From Bacillota bacterium (GTDB lineage Bacteria > Bacillota > Sulfobacillia > RBS10-35 > JAJYVN01), in contig JAJZXK010000017.1 of NCBI GenBank assembly GCA_021806565.1, positions 1 to 43,547 of the forward strand: 43,547 nucleotides of DNA. Reading direction: 5' to 3'. A model generated the notes under the pieces. The model searched no databases. It saw nothing but the letters and a program-made list of their open reading frames with translations, and had not been told where the DNA came from. Each line of letters begins with the position of its first letter. Positions within the stretch are counted from its first letter, which is position 1. The translations under genes were made by a program, and so were the position numbers. Below are positions 1-8,733 of the stretch, piece after piece.

Positions 1-1
1 C

Positions 2-262
2 GCGGGCGAGCGGCAGGCCGATGTGACCGAGTTGGAGACCATGCCCGACCAGGTGCAGTTGCTGGTCGGGGTGGACCCGCAGTTGGGCAGCCATCGACGG
101 GTGCGGCTGCTCAAGGGCCAGTCCTCACGACTGCGGCGACAGGAGTTGCCCAGCCTGCAAAGCCGGCTGCCGACCCTTTGGACGAATAGCTACTTCGTTG
201 CGACGGTGGGGGGTGCGCCGCTTGCGGTCGTCAAGCACCACATCGAAAACCAGAAGAACGTC
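2..262 (+). pseudogene. tnpA: IS200/IS605-family TnpA transposase, C-terminal remnant with mutated active site
   Basis: The reading frame entering from the left edge matches the C-terminal part of the single-strand Y1 transposase of IS200/IS605 elements, including the block LPTLWTNSYFVATVGGAPL (about nt 167-226) and the ending IENQKNV. Active family members have a HUH metal-binding motif in the context MPDHVHLL. Here it reads MPDQVQLL (nt 41-64), so both histidines are glutamine (CAG). The catalytic tyrosine of the YIENQ helix is histidine (CAC at 239-241). The frame then runs on into tnpB sequence without the usual stop. The copy therefore cannot be catalytic. The 5' part lies outside the window. 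Confidence 0.8.
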
Positions 263-947
263 TGCACGCACGCCCTCCTTCGTCTGCGCGTTGCCCTTGC
301 GCGTGGGTTGGGTGCTGGGCAAGCGGCTGGCGGCGAGACAGGAGGCGGCACGGCAGGTGTATAACGCCTGCCTGGGGGAGGCGCTGCGTCGCTTGGGCTT
401 GGTCCGACCGTCGGTGTGGTTGCCAAGGGGGATGGCGACTCCGCAGCGGCAGCGGCGGGCCCACTTCCGCGGCGCGCGCGACCAGCAGGAGTTCACCGAC
501 TCGGCGCTGCAACGGTACGGCATCCGGTTGCTGCGCAAGGACGGGACGGGCGCGAAGGCGGAAAAGACCTGGATTGGGGAGCATCTGGGCGCGCACGAGG
601 TGCAGGCGCTGGCGTCGCGCGGCTACCGCGCGACGCAACGAGTACCTGCTGCGCAAGCGGGGCCGGCCGCGGTTCAAGGGGAAGGGCCGACTGCATTCGG
701 TGGAGGGCAAGGGGCCCGGGAGCGGGCTGCGCTGGACGGAGCGGAATCTGGTAGTCTGGGGCGACCTCGCGCTACGGCCGCTGATCTTTGCCAACGATCC
801 GGTGGTGCGGCACGCGTTGTGCCGCGCCCTTGGGGGCAGGCACTCCAAGCGGAGGCTGAGAGCCAGGATGCTGTACCAGCGCAGTCCCGAGCCCGAGAGA
901 GCCTGGCAAAGGCCGAAGCAATGCATTCCAGAACCCCCCGGCTTTAG
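263..947 (+). pseudogene. tnpB: IS605-type TnpB (OrfB) remnant: N-terminal half plus last codons, frameshifted and internally deleted
   Basis: Directly behind the tnpA remnant. The first part (nt ~270-635) gives TnpB-like sequence with EAARQVYNACLGEALRRL. Near nt 635 the frame shifts by one base and continues as NEYLLRKRGRPRFKGKGR and WTERNLVVWGDLALRPL (to about nt 830). Everything after that, including the RuvC catalytic blocks and the zinc ribbon, is missing. The sequence then jumps to the normal last codons of the family (TPRL and a stop at 945-947), which lie inside the right-end hairpin. This is a dead copy with a frameshift and a large internal deletion. Full-length members are roughly 380-420 residues. 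Confidence 0.8.
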
Positions 948-955
948 CCGTGCGG
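934..955 (+). repeat. Right-end hairpin of the IS605-type element, copy 1
   Basis: The imperfect hairpin CCCCCCGGCTTTAGCCGTGCGG contains the tnpB stop codon. It is nearly identical to the end of the relic at 23848-23868. In this family the right-end structure serves as the transposase recognition hairpin and as the 3' part of the TnpB guide RNA. Here it directly abuts the ybeY promoter region. Confidence 0.7.
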
Positions 956-973
956 CGGTTCAGGGCCGCCGGG

Positions 974-979
974 TACAAT
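974..979 (+). promoter_or_regulatory. Possible -10 box for the ybeY-dgkA-era operon
   Basis: TACAAT lies 28 bases before the preferred ybeY start and just downstream of the IS end. The -35 position (about 951-956, TGCGGC) is poor, so this is only a candidate. It would exclude the upstream GTG at 950 as a start. Confidence 0.3.
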
Positions 980-1006
980 GACCGCACGGGCGGGGGGCGG
1001 TGGCGC

Positions 1007-1465
1007 ATGTCGGCGGAGGTGACGGTGGCCGAGGGGGTCGTCCCCCCATCGCTCGGTGATCAAGAGGCCATGGCTCGGGCGGTCGACGCCACACTCGCGG
1101 CGCACGGGTCCGCGGGGGCAGCCGTCTCCGTCCATCTGGCGGGTGACGCGCTGCTGCATACCCTGAACCGCACCTACCGCGCCACCGACCGCCCGACGGA
1201 CGTGCTGTCGTTTGGCGTGGACCGCGACGACCCCCTGCCGCCGCCGCCCGGTGAACCGCCGCAGATCGGGGACGTCGTGGTGTCCTTGGAACGCGCCGCC
1301 GCCCAGGCCGAGGCGTACGGGCACACCCTGCGCCGAGAACTCTGCTACCTTGCCGTGCACGGTACCCTGCACCTTTTGGGCATGGACGACGCCGACGCGG
1401 AGGGTGCCGCGGCCATGGCCGCCGCGGCGGACGCCGTGCTGGCCGGCCTGGGCATTGGGCGCTGA
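1007..1465 (+). CDS. ybeY: Endoribonuclease / rRNA maturation factor YbeY with altered third metal ligand
   Basis: YbeY is a small metal-dependent RNase involved in 16S rRNA 3'-end maturation and ribosome quality control. The protein (152 residues from ATG 1007) has the conserved blocks LNRTYRATDRPTDVLSF and IGDVVVSLERA and the metal site HGTLHLLGMDD. The first two histidines are present. The third, normally in GYDH, is Asp (GMDD), so the usual three-His zinc site is incomplete unless Asp substitutes. An in-frame GTG at 950 lies inside the IS end and upstream of the likely promoter, so ATG 1007, preceded by a G-rich ribosome site, is preferred. It is followed 4 nt later by dgkA and then era. 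The phoH gene that often precedes ybeY is replaced by the IS relic. Confidence 0.9.
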   Translation: MSAEVTVAEGVVPPSLGDQEAMARAVDATLAAHGSAGAAVSVHLAGDALLHTLNRTYRATDRPTDVLSFGVDRDDPLPPPPGEPPQIGDVVVSLERAAAQAEAYGHTLRRELCYLAVHGTLHLLGMDDADAEGAAAMAAAADAVLAGLGIGR

Positions 1466-1469
1466 CGCG

Positions 1470-1985
1470 ATGCGGCGGCTGCGGCGGGCGACCGAGGATC
1501 CCGCGCTGCGCCCTCCGGCGGGATCGTTCCTGCGCAGCTTCGTCCACGCAGCGGCCGGGGTGGTCCGGGTGTGGCGCAGCGAGCGCAACTTCCGGGTCCA
1601 GTTGGCGTGCGGCTGGGCGGTTCTGTCGCTGGCCTGGCTGCAGGGGCTTCCGGCCGCCCGGGTGGCTGTCCTCGCGGCGGCGGCCGCAGCCGTCCTGGCG
1701 GCGGAGACGATGAACGCGGCGCTCGAGGTGGCCGTCGATCTGGCGCATCCCGACCGCCACCCCTTGGCCGGCGCCGCAAAGGACCTTGCGGCCGGGGCGG
1801 TGCTCCTGGCGGCGGCCGGGGCCGCGCTGGCTTCCGCCGCGGTGTTTTGGCCGCTGTGGCGCGAGCCGGCGCTGCTCATGGCGGCGGCGCGCGCGCGTCC
1901 GGTCGCCGGGTGGCTGATCCTGGCGGGTCTGGCCGCGTCCGCCGGTCAGATCCTGTTGCCGCTGGGGGGAAGGCGACCTTGTTGA
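1470..1985 (+). CDS. dgkA: Diacylglycerol/undecaprenol kinase family membrane protein
   Basis: A 171-residue DgkA-type integral membrane kinase. The signature is clear: SERNFRVQLA early, then AAETMNAALEVAVDL and HPLAGAAKDLAAGAVLL. The E, N, E and D residues of the first block form the active site in this family. Gram-positive members usually phosphorylate undecaprenol, although diacylglycerol kinases have the same fold. Hydrophobic helices flank the signature, and an extra C-terminal stretch of about 50 residues contains one more hydrophobic segment (GWLILAGLAASAGQILL). The start ATG 1470 is 4 nt after ybeY. The stop overlaps the era start (TTGA at 1982-1985). The order ybeY-dgkA-era is common in Bacillota; the cdd gene often found in between is absent. 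Confidence 0.9.
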   Translation: MRRLRRATEDPALRPPAGSFLRSFVHAAAGVVRVWRSERNFRVQLACGWAVLSLAWLQGLPAARVAVLAAAAAAVLAAETMNAALEVAVDLAHPDRHPLAGAAKDLAAGAVLLAAAGAALASAAVFWPLWREPALLMAAARARPVAGWLILAGLAASAGQILLPLGGRRPC

Positions 1986-2899
1986 AGTCGGAGTTTCGGT
2001 CGGGGTTCGCCGCGCTACTCGGCCGCCCGAACGTCGGTAAGTCCAGTTTGTGCAACGGGCTGGTGGGCGACAAGGTGGCGATCGTCTCGAACAAACCGCA
2101 GACGACGCGGCGGCGCATCCTGGGCGTGGTGCACCGGCCGGAGGCACAGTTGGTGCTGGTGGACACCCCCGGCGTGCACCGGCCACGCCATCAACTCGGA
2201 CGGCGGATGCTGCAGGAGGTCCGCGACGCGGTGGAGGGGGTGGAGGCCACCTGCCTGGTGGTCGACGCGTCCAGCCCGCAGCCGGGCGAGGGAGACCGGC
2301 GGGCCGCCCAGTATGCGGCGGCGGCCGGCGGTCCCCGCATCCTCATCCTCAACAAGATCGATCTGGTCGGCGCCGGCCGGGCGCGGCTGGAGCGTGCCGC
2401 GGCGTACAGCGTGTTGGCCGCGTCCGGTCACCCCTTCGACGCGGTGGTCGCCACCTCGGCCCTCACCGGGGAAGGCGTGGACGAGCTGCGCTCCGCCCTG
2501 ATCGCGCACCTGCCACCCGGTCCGCCGTACTTTCCGGCCGACGTGTCCACCGACCAGCCGGAACAGGTCCTGACGGCGGAACTGATCCGGGAGCAGGCGC
2601 TGGCGCGGCTACGCGAGGAGGTGCCGCACGCGCTGGCCGTGACCGTGGACCAGTGGCAGCCGCGCGATAACGGCATGATCTATATCGGGGCCACCATCTA
2701 CGTCGAGCGGGAGTCCCAAAAGGGGATCGTGATCGGTGGCGGCGGCGGCATGCTGCGCGACATCGGCGCCGCGAGCCGCGGGGAGATCGAGCGGCGCTTG
2801 GGCAGCCCAGTGTATTTGGACCTGTGGGTGAAGGTGAAGGAGGGCTGGCGCGACCGTCCCGGCAGCCTGGAGACGCTGGGATTCGGCCGCAGCCACTGA
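1982..2899 (+). CDS. era: GTPase Era
   Basis: Era binds the 3' end of 16S rRNA and acts as a checkpoint in 30S assembly. About 305 residues. The GTPase motifs are G1 GRPNVGKS (residues ~14-21), G2 region QTTRRR, G3 DTPG, G4 NKID and G5 SAL. They are followed by a C-terminal KH domain with ESQKGIVIGGGGGMLRDIG, whose GXXG loop is GGGG rather than the usual GKGG, and the family ending WVKVKEGWRD. Start: TTG at 1982 (or the adjacent TTG 1979), 8 nt after GGGGGGAAGG. Translationally coupled to dgkA through a 4-nt overlap. Last gene of the ybeY operon. Confidence 0.95.
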   Translation: MKSEFRSGFAALLGRPNVGKSSLCNGLVGDKVAIVSNKPQTTRRRILGVVHRPEAQLVLVDTPGVHRPRHQLGRRMLQEVRDAVEGVEATCLVVDASSPQPGEGDRRAAQYAAAAGGPRILILNKIDLVGAGRARLERAAAYSVLAASGHPFDAVVATSALTGEGVDELRSALIAHLPPGPPYFPADVSTDQPEQVLTAELIREQALARLREEVPHALAVTVDQWQPRDNGMIYIGATIYVERESQKGIVIGGGGGMLRDIGAASRGEIERRLGSPVYLDLWVKVKEGWRDRPGSLETLGFGRSH

Positions 2900-2976
2900 A
2901 CCGGGTGGTCAAGGTCCGCGGGCGGGCGAGGCTGTGTAGACTACGGCACACTGTGTGCGGAGGACGGTGACGACGC

Positions 2977-4422
2977 GTGGAAGCAGGGGTGCTGGCGTCG
3001 GCGGCCCCCGAGTCGAACCCCGCGGTTCGCCCCCCCTGGGCGGCGGTGCACTTCGTCGGCGTCGGCGGGGTGAGCATGAGCGGTCTGGCGGCGGCCCTGG
3101 CGGCCATCGGGGTTCCTGTGAGCGGTTCAGACGTCGCCGATTCGGTGCGCACGCGCCGTCTCGCGGCGGCCGGGGTCCGCGTCCGGCTCGGGCATTGCGC
3201 CGCTGCGGTCGAGGCGCTGCCGCCGGGCTCGCTGGTGGTGCACAACACGGATGTGCCGCCGGATAACCCCGAACTCGTCGCGGCGCGTGGGCTTTCGCTG
3301 GCCGTGGCGCACCGCTCGGTCGTGTTGGACTGGTTCTTGCGCGCCCGAGCCCGCCAGGCCCTGGCCGTGACCGGTACCCACGGCAAGACCACGACGACGG
3401 CCATGGCGGCGGCCTGCCTGACGGCGGGTGGGCTCGATCCGACCGTGTTTGTCGGCGCCGAGGTGGAAGGTCTGGAAGGCGGCAACTACCGCCTGGGCGG
3501 CGGCGTCGTCGCCGTCGCGGAGGCGGACGAGAGCGACGGCTCCTTCCTCCGCTACAGCCCCGATGTGGCGCTGGCGACCAATGTGGAACCGGAGCACCTG
3601 GAGCATTACGGGGGCAGCTTCGAGCAGGTGGTGGCCGCGTATGCGGTCTTTTTCGGCCGCGTCCGCGAGGGCGGGGTGGCGCTGGTCTCGGCGGACGATC
3701 CGCGGCTGGTCCGGCTGGCCACGGGGGCACCCCGCATCGAGACCTACGGCCTTTCCTCCGGGGCGGACCTGCGGGCCGTGGACCTGCATGCGGGCCCGTC
3801 CGGCACGGCGTTCACCGTCCGCCGTCGGCAAGAGCCGCTGGGCACGTTCCACCTGGCGGTGCCCGGCCGGCACAACGTCGCCAACGCCCTGGCGGCCCTG
3901 GGCGCCGGGCTGCACTTCGGCCTCGCCCCCGAGGTCTGCGCCCAGGCCCTGGCGGCATACCGCGGCGCTGGCCGGCGCTTCGAGGTCCTCGCCCAGGCGG
4001 GGGGGATCACGATCGTCGACGATTACGCCCATCATCCCACTGAGGTGGCGGCGACGCTGCGGGCAGCGCGCGAGCGGGGTGCCCGCCGTGTGCTCGCCGT
4101 GTTCCAACCGCACCGCTATCAGCGCACCGGCCAGTTGTGGGACGACTTCGGTCCGGCCTTCCGCGACTGCGACCGCCTGTTTCTGACCGAGATATACGGA
4201 CCGGCCGGCGAGGAACGCGTCCAAGGGGTGAGCGGGGCGGCGCTGGCCGATCTGGTCGCGCGGCGCAGCGGCGTGGCGGTCAGCTTCCACCCGGGGCTCG
4301 ACGACCTTTCGGCCGCCGTCGTTTCGGCTATGCGCCCAGGCGATCTGGTCCTGGTGATGGGGGCGGGCGATGTGACGACCGTGGCGGCGCGCCTGGCCGC
4401 CGAGGTTCGCCAACAGGACTGA
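2977..4422 (+). CDS. murC: UDP-N-acetylmuramate--L-alanine ligase
   Basis: Cytoplasmic ATP-dependent ligase that adds L-Ala to UDP-MurNAc, the first peptide step of peptidoglycan precursor synthesis. 481 residues, normal length. The N-terminal Rossmann region has HFVGVGGVSMSGLA, the ATP-binding loop is VTGTHGKTTTT (about residues 130-140), EADESDGSF follows, and the C-terminal domain carries DDYAHHPTEV. The start is GTG 2977 with GGAGG 13 nt upstream. A GTG at 2989 behind GGAAGCAGGG is a possible alternative. A TAGACT hexamer at 2937-2942 may be the -10 element, but no good -35 is seen. It stands alone rather than in the usual division/cell-wall cluster. Confidence 0.95.
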   Translation: MEAGVLASAAPESNPAVRPPWAAVHFVGVGGVSMSGLAAALAAIGVPVSGSDVADSVRTRRLAAAGVRVRLGHCAAAVEALPPGSLVVHNTDVPPDNPELVAARGLSLAVAHRSVVLDWFLRARARQALAVTGTHGKTTTTAMAAACLTAGGLDPTVFVGAEVEGLEGGNYRLGGGVVAVAEADESDGSFLRYSPDVALATNVEPEHLEHYGGSFEQVVAAYAVFFGRVREGGVALVSADDPRLVRLATGAPRIETYGLSSGADLRAVDLHAGPSGTAFTVRRRQEPLGTFHLAVPGRHNVANALAALGAGLHFGLAPEVCAQALAAYRGAGRRFEVLAQAGGITIVDDYAHHPTEVAATLRAARERGARRVLAVFQPHRYQRTGQLWDDFGPAFRDCDRLFLTEIYGPAGEERVQGVSGAALADLVARRSGVAVSFHPGLDDLSAAVVSAMRPGDLVLVMGAGDVTTVAARLAAEVRQQD

Positions 4423-4495
4423 GGCCGCAAGCGGCGCGGCCCCGGGGTGCGGTCCCAGGTGGCTTGCGGGGTCGGATCCGGGGCCGGTTGCGAGG

Positions 4496-6043
<1,548 letters not shown>

Positions 6044-6249
6044 GGCGATCGAAGTCCGCGTCATTGCTCGCTTTCTCCCTTCCGGGCCTCGCGCCCTTTT
6101 GTAGCAGCCGATATCCGGCGCCTCCCGCACCAAGCCGACCGCATCCATCGCGCGACAGGGGGGCCTGGCGCGGTGCCGAAAGGCCCGCCGGGAGCCACCC
6201 GGCGGCTGGGGCTCGGACGGCCCGGGTGGCGGAAAGGTGGGAAGCCCCC

Positions 6250-7338
6250 GTGGCGGCACACCCGGATGCGTACACGGTCTACGTCGGCACCTATCAGGGC
6301 GAAGGGGAGGAAAGCCTCTTCCGGCTGCGCTTCGATCCGGCTTCCGGCGGGCTCGAGCCGCCGGCGGTCGTGGCCCGCACCGCGCGCCCGTCCTTCCTGG
6401 CCTTTCACCCGACGGGACGCTACCTCTATGCGGTCAGCGAGGCCGACGGCGGCGCCGGTGGAGCCGTCTGCGCCTTTGCCATCCCCGCGGACGGCCGGGG
6501 CGAACACCGCCTGCTGTCCCGTCGTCCGGCCCACGGCCGCTCGACGTGCCACGTGAGCGTGGACGCCACCGGCCGCTGCGTGCTGGTGGCGAACTACGGC
6601 GGTCCCAGCGTGGCGCTCTTCAGGGTGCGGCCCGACGGCGGCCTCGACGAGGCGGCGGCTGTGTTCCGCCACGCCGGCGGCGGCGCGCACCCGCGGCAGT
6701 CGGCTGCGCATCCGCACATGGTCCGGATCGATCCGACCAACCGCTTCGTCTACGTACCGGACCTCGGGACCGACGAGGTGGTGGCCTACCGCCTCGACCC
6801 GGAGGCGGGGACCCTGGCCGCGCACGACCAGAGCCCCGCCGCCCGTGCGGCGGCCGGCTCCGGACCGCGCCACCTGGACTTCCACCCGGAGCTGCCATAC
6901 GCGTATGTGGTGAACGAGCTGGATTCCACGGTGGCCGCCTACGCATGGGACCGCACGGCCGGAACGTTGCGCGAACTCCAGCGGCTGTCGGCCTTGCCGG
7001 AAGGCTTTCAGGGGGAGAGCACCTGCGCGGACATCCATGTGCACCCCGACGGACGGTACCTCTACGCCTCCAACCGTGGAGACGACAGCATCGCCGTCTT
7101 TCGCATCGACGCGGACTCGGGCCGGCTCACCCCCGCCGGGCACGTGTCCACGGGCGGCCGCACCCCGCGGAACTTCGCGATCGATCCGACTGGGGCGTTT
7201 CTCCTGGTGGCAAACCAAGACAGCGACAGCATCGCCGTCTTTCGCATTGATCCGCCGCACGGCACCCTGACCCCCGCGTCGCAACTGCGGCTTGCCAAGC
7301 CGGCGTGCATCCGCTTCGCGCCCGACCGCCAGGGCTGA
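6250..7338 (+). CDS. Lactonase family seven-bladed beta-propeller protein (6-phosphogluconolactonase-like)
   Basis: About 362 residues of repeated propeller blades of the form HPTGRYLYAVSE, DPTNRFVYVPDLGTDEV, HPDGRYLYASNRGDDSI and DPTGAFLLVANQDSDSI. This is typical of the YbhE/Pgl lactonase family, which hydrolyses 6-phosphogluconolactone or related sugar lactones. No signal peptide is seen from GTG 6250. That start is chosen because GAAAGGTGGGAAG precedes it and the protein begins right at the first strand (YTVYVGTYQGEGEE). The frame stays open further upstream, but that stretch is low-complexity and unlike the family. The 206 bases between guaB and this gene show no strong signal apart from a weak GGGC/GCCC stem followed by TTTT near 6084-6099. 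The substrate is not certain. Confidence 0.85.
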   Translation: MAAHPDAYTVYVGTYQGEGEESLFRLRFDPASGGLEPPAVVARTARPSFLAFHPTGRYLYAVSEADGGAGGAVCAFAIPADGRGEHRLLSRRPAHGRSTCHVSVDATGRCVLVANYGGPSVALFRVRPDGGLDEAAAVFRHAGGGAHPRQSAAHPHMVRIDPTNRFVYVPDLGTDEVVAYRLDPEAGTLAAHDQSPAARAAAGSGPRHLDFHPELPYAYVVNELDSTVAAYAWDRTAGTLRELQRLSALPEGFQGESTCADIHVHPDGRYLYASNRGDDSIAVFRIDADSGRLTPAGHVSTGGRTPRNFAIDPTGAFLLVANQDSDSIAVFRIDPPHGTLTPASQLRLAKPACIRFAPDRQG

Positions 7339-7355
7339 CCGGACCGTCCCAGGTT

Positions 7356-7395
7356 GGGGGCCGGCGCCGCGGCGCCGCTCAGGATGCCGGCCCCC
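7356..7395. terminator. Long inverted repeat between convergent genes, probable bidirectional terminator
   Basis: GGGGGCCGG (7356-7364) pairs with CCGGCCCCC (7387-7395). Inside is a perfect 16-base palindrome, CGGCGCCGCGGCGCCG (7363-7378). It lies between the ends of the plus-strand lactonase and the minus-strand GH18 gene, and its right arm overlaps the last codons of the latter. There is no T-tract on either side. Confidence 0.5.
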
Positions 7396-8686
7396 AGGCC
7401 TGGGCCACCGCCTGCCACACCGCCGGGGTTTCCTGCCCCAGGGCCCAGATGGCCACGCCGCGCAGGCCGAGCTTCTTGGCCAGTTGCAGCCGTTGGAGCA
7501 TGGTCTGCTGGTCCTGGAACCAGACGATGTGGGCGTGGCCGCCGGCGGTGTATGTGAAGTATGGGTTTTGCGACGGGCGGTCCATCTGGATCGTGGCGTG
7601 GTGGGCCGCCGCTTCGGCGAGCACCGCGTTCAGTGGCAGTTCTTGTGCCTGGGTGCTGCCCTTGGGCCAGTCGTAGCCGTAGACCCCGGCCGCCAGCACA
7701 AGCTTGGCCGGCGGGATGTGCGCGGTGTGGAGAAACCAGTTCACGTTCGCCACCACCCAGGGATAGGGCGAGACCGGCCCGGCGTTGCTGCCATTGTAGT
7801 GTTGGTCATAGAGCATGATCACCAGGTAGTTGACCACCTTGGCCAGGGCGGTGTAGTTGTAGGCGCCGTTGATGCTGCTCGCCACGCCGATCTTGGGAAA
7901 GACCGACTCCGAGAGCGTCACCGAGGCCGGCAGGGCGTGGCGCAGCGCCCCCATGAAGGCCACCAGGGCGGCGGACGTGGACGGCTTGATCAGTTCGAAG
8001 TCGATGTTGACCTCCTGGTAGCCCTGGGCGCGTACCAGCTTGACGATGGCCGCCACGGCCCGCGCGCGGGCGGCGGGGTTGGTCAGCATGCCGGCGTTGG
8101 TACCGCTCGTCCCTGGGATGTTGTTGATCAGCACGCCCATGCGCAGGTGGTGGGCCTTCACCCAGGCGGCGACGGCGGTGCTGGGTCCGCGGCTGTGCAG
8201 CTTGCCGCTGCCGTCGACGCTGTACCAGAAGGCCAGCACGGTGTTGAGGTAGCGGCTGTTGGCTTGGACCGATCCGAAGGAACTTCCGAAGACCTTGCTG
8301 TAGCTGTTTTCATAAAAGCCGATCAGGTGCGGCCGCGACGGTGCCGGCATCTCCAGCGTGGCGGCGGGTTGCAGCCCGAGGGACGCCAGCAGCAGGATCC
8401 CGACCCCGCTCGCCACCAGTGCCAGCCCGTAGCGCCAGCCGCGCAGGCCCACCGCCTGGGCCAGCCGCCGCAGGGGCGGACGCAGGCGAGCGGTCCGTCC
8501 GCTCCAGCGGGACGCACCGCTGCGGTCCCGCAGGCGAGTCGCGGCCCGGGCGAGGCGCTGAGTCAGGCCATGGCCCTGGGTCCAGGTGCGGACCTGTCTC
8601 GCGGCGCCGGCACCCGCCAGGGCCAGGCGGGCCGCGGCGCGCCTGGCGCGGGTGCGAAAGGCAGAGAGACGCTCACGATGGGTCAC
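7379..8686 (-). CDS. Membrane-anchored glycoside hydrolase family 18 protein (YaaH/SleL-like)
   Basis: About 435 residues. An arginine- and alanine-rich region of some 80 residues is followed by one hydrophobic segment (GLALVASGVGILLLASLGL). The GH18 barrel comes next: HLIGFYENSY, then the catalytic strand VNIDFEL with the general acid Glu, then IMLYDQHYNG and ELPLNAVL, ending with HIVWFQDQQT and GVAIWALGQE. These features match YaaH/SleL-type cortex or peptidoglycan N-acetylglucosaminidases, but LysM domains are missing and the first Asp of the DxxDxDxE signature is replaced (GYQEVNIDFE). It probably acts on cell-wall glycan outside the membrane. Start: the GTG at 8686 has GGGGG at ideal spacing; the GTG at 8695 overlaps that site. 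It is divergent from moeA. Confidence 0.8.
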   Translation of the reverse strand: MTHRERLSAFRTRARRAAARLALAGAGAARQVRTWTQGHGLTQRLARAATRLRDRSGASRWSGRTARLRPPLRRLAQAVGLRGWRYGLALVASGVGILLLASLGLQPAATLEMPAPSRPHLIGFYENSYSKVFGSSFGSVQANSRYLNTVLAFWYSVDGSGKLHSRGPSTAVAAWVKAHHLRMGVLINNIPGTSGTNAGMLTNPAARARAVAAIVKLVRAQGYQEVNIDFELIKPSTSAALVAFMGALRHALPASVTLSESVFPKIGVASSINGAYNYTALAKVVNYLVIMLYDQHYNGSNAGPVSPYPWVVANVNWFLHTAHIPPAKLVLAAGVYGYDWPKGSTQAQELPLNAVLAEAAAHHATIQMDRPSQNPYFTYTAGGHAHIVWFQDQQTMLQRLQLAKKLGLRGVAIWALGQETPAVWQAVAQAWGPAS

Positions 8687-8733
8687 GGCGGACACACCCC
8701 CGTGCTAGACTGCCCGCAGTGGGGGGCGATGTT

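Noticed and set aside
6084-6099. Weak terminator after guaB
   Set aside because: A 4-bp stem followed by TTTT is too short for a separate call.
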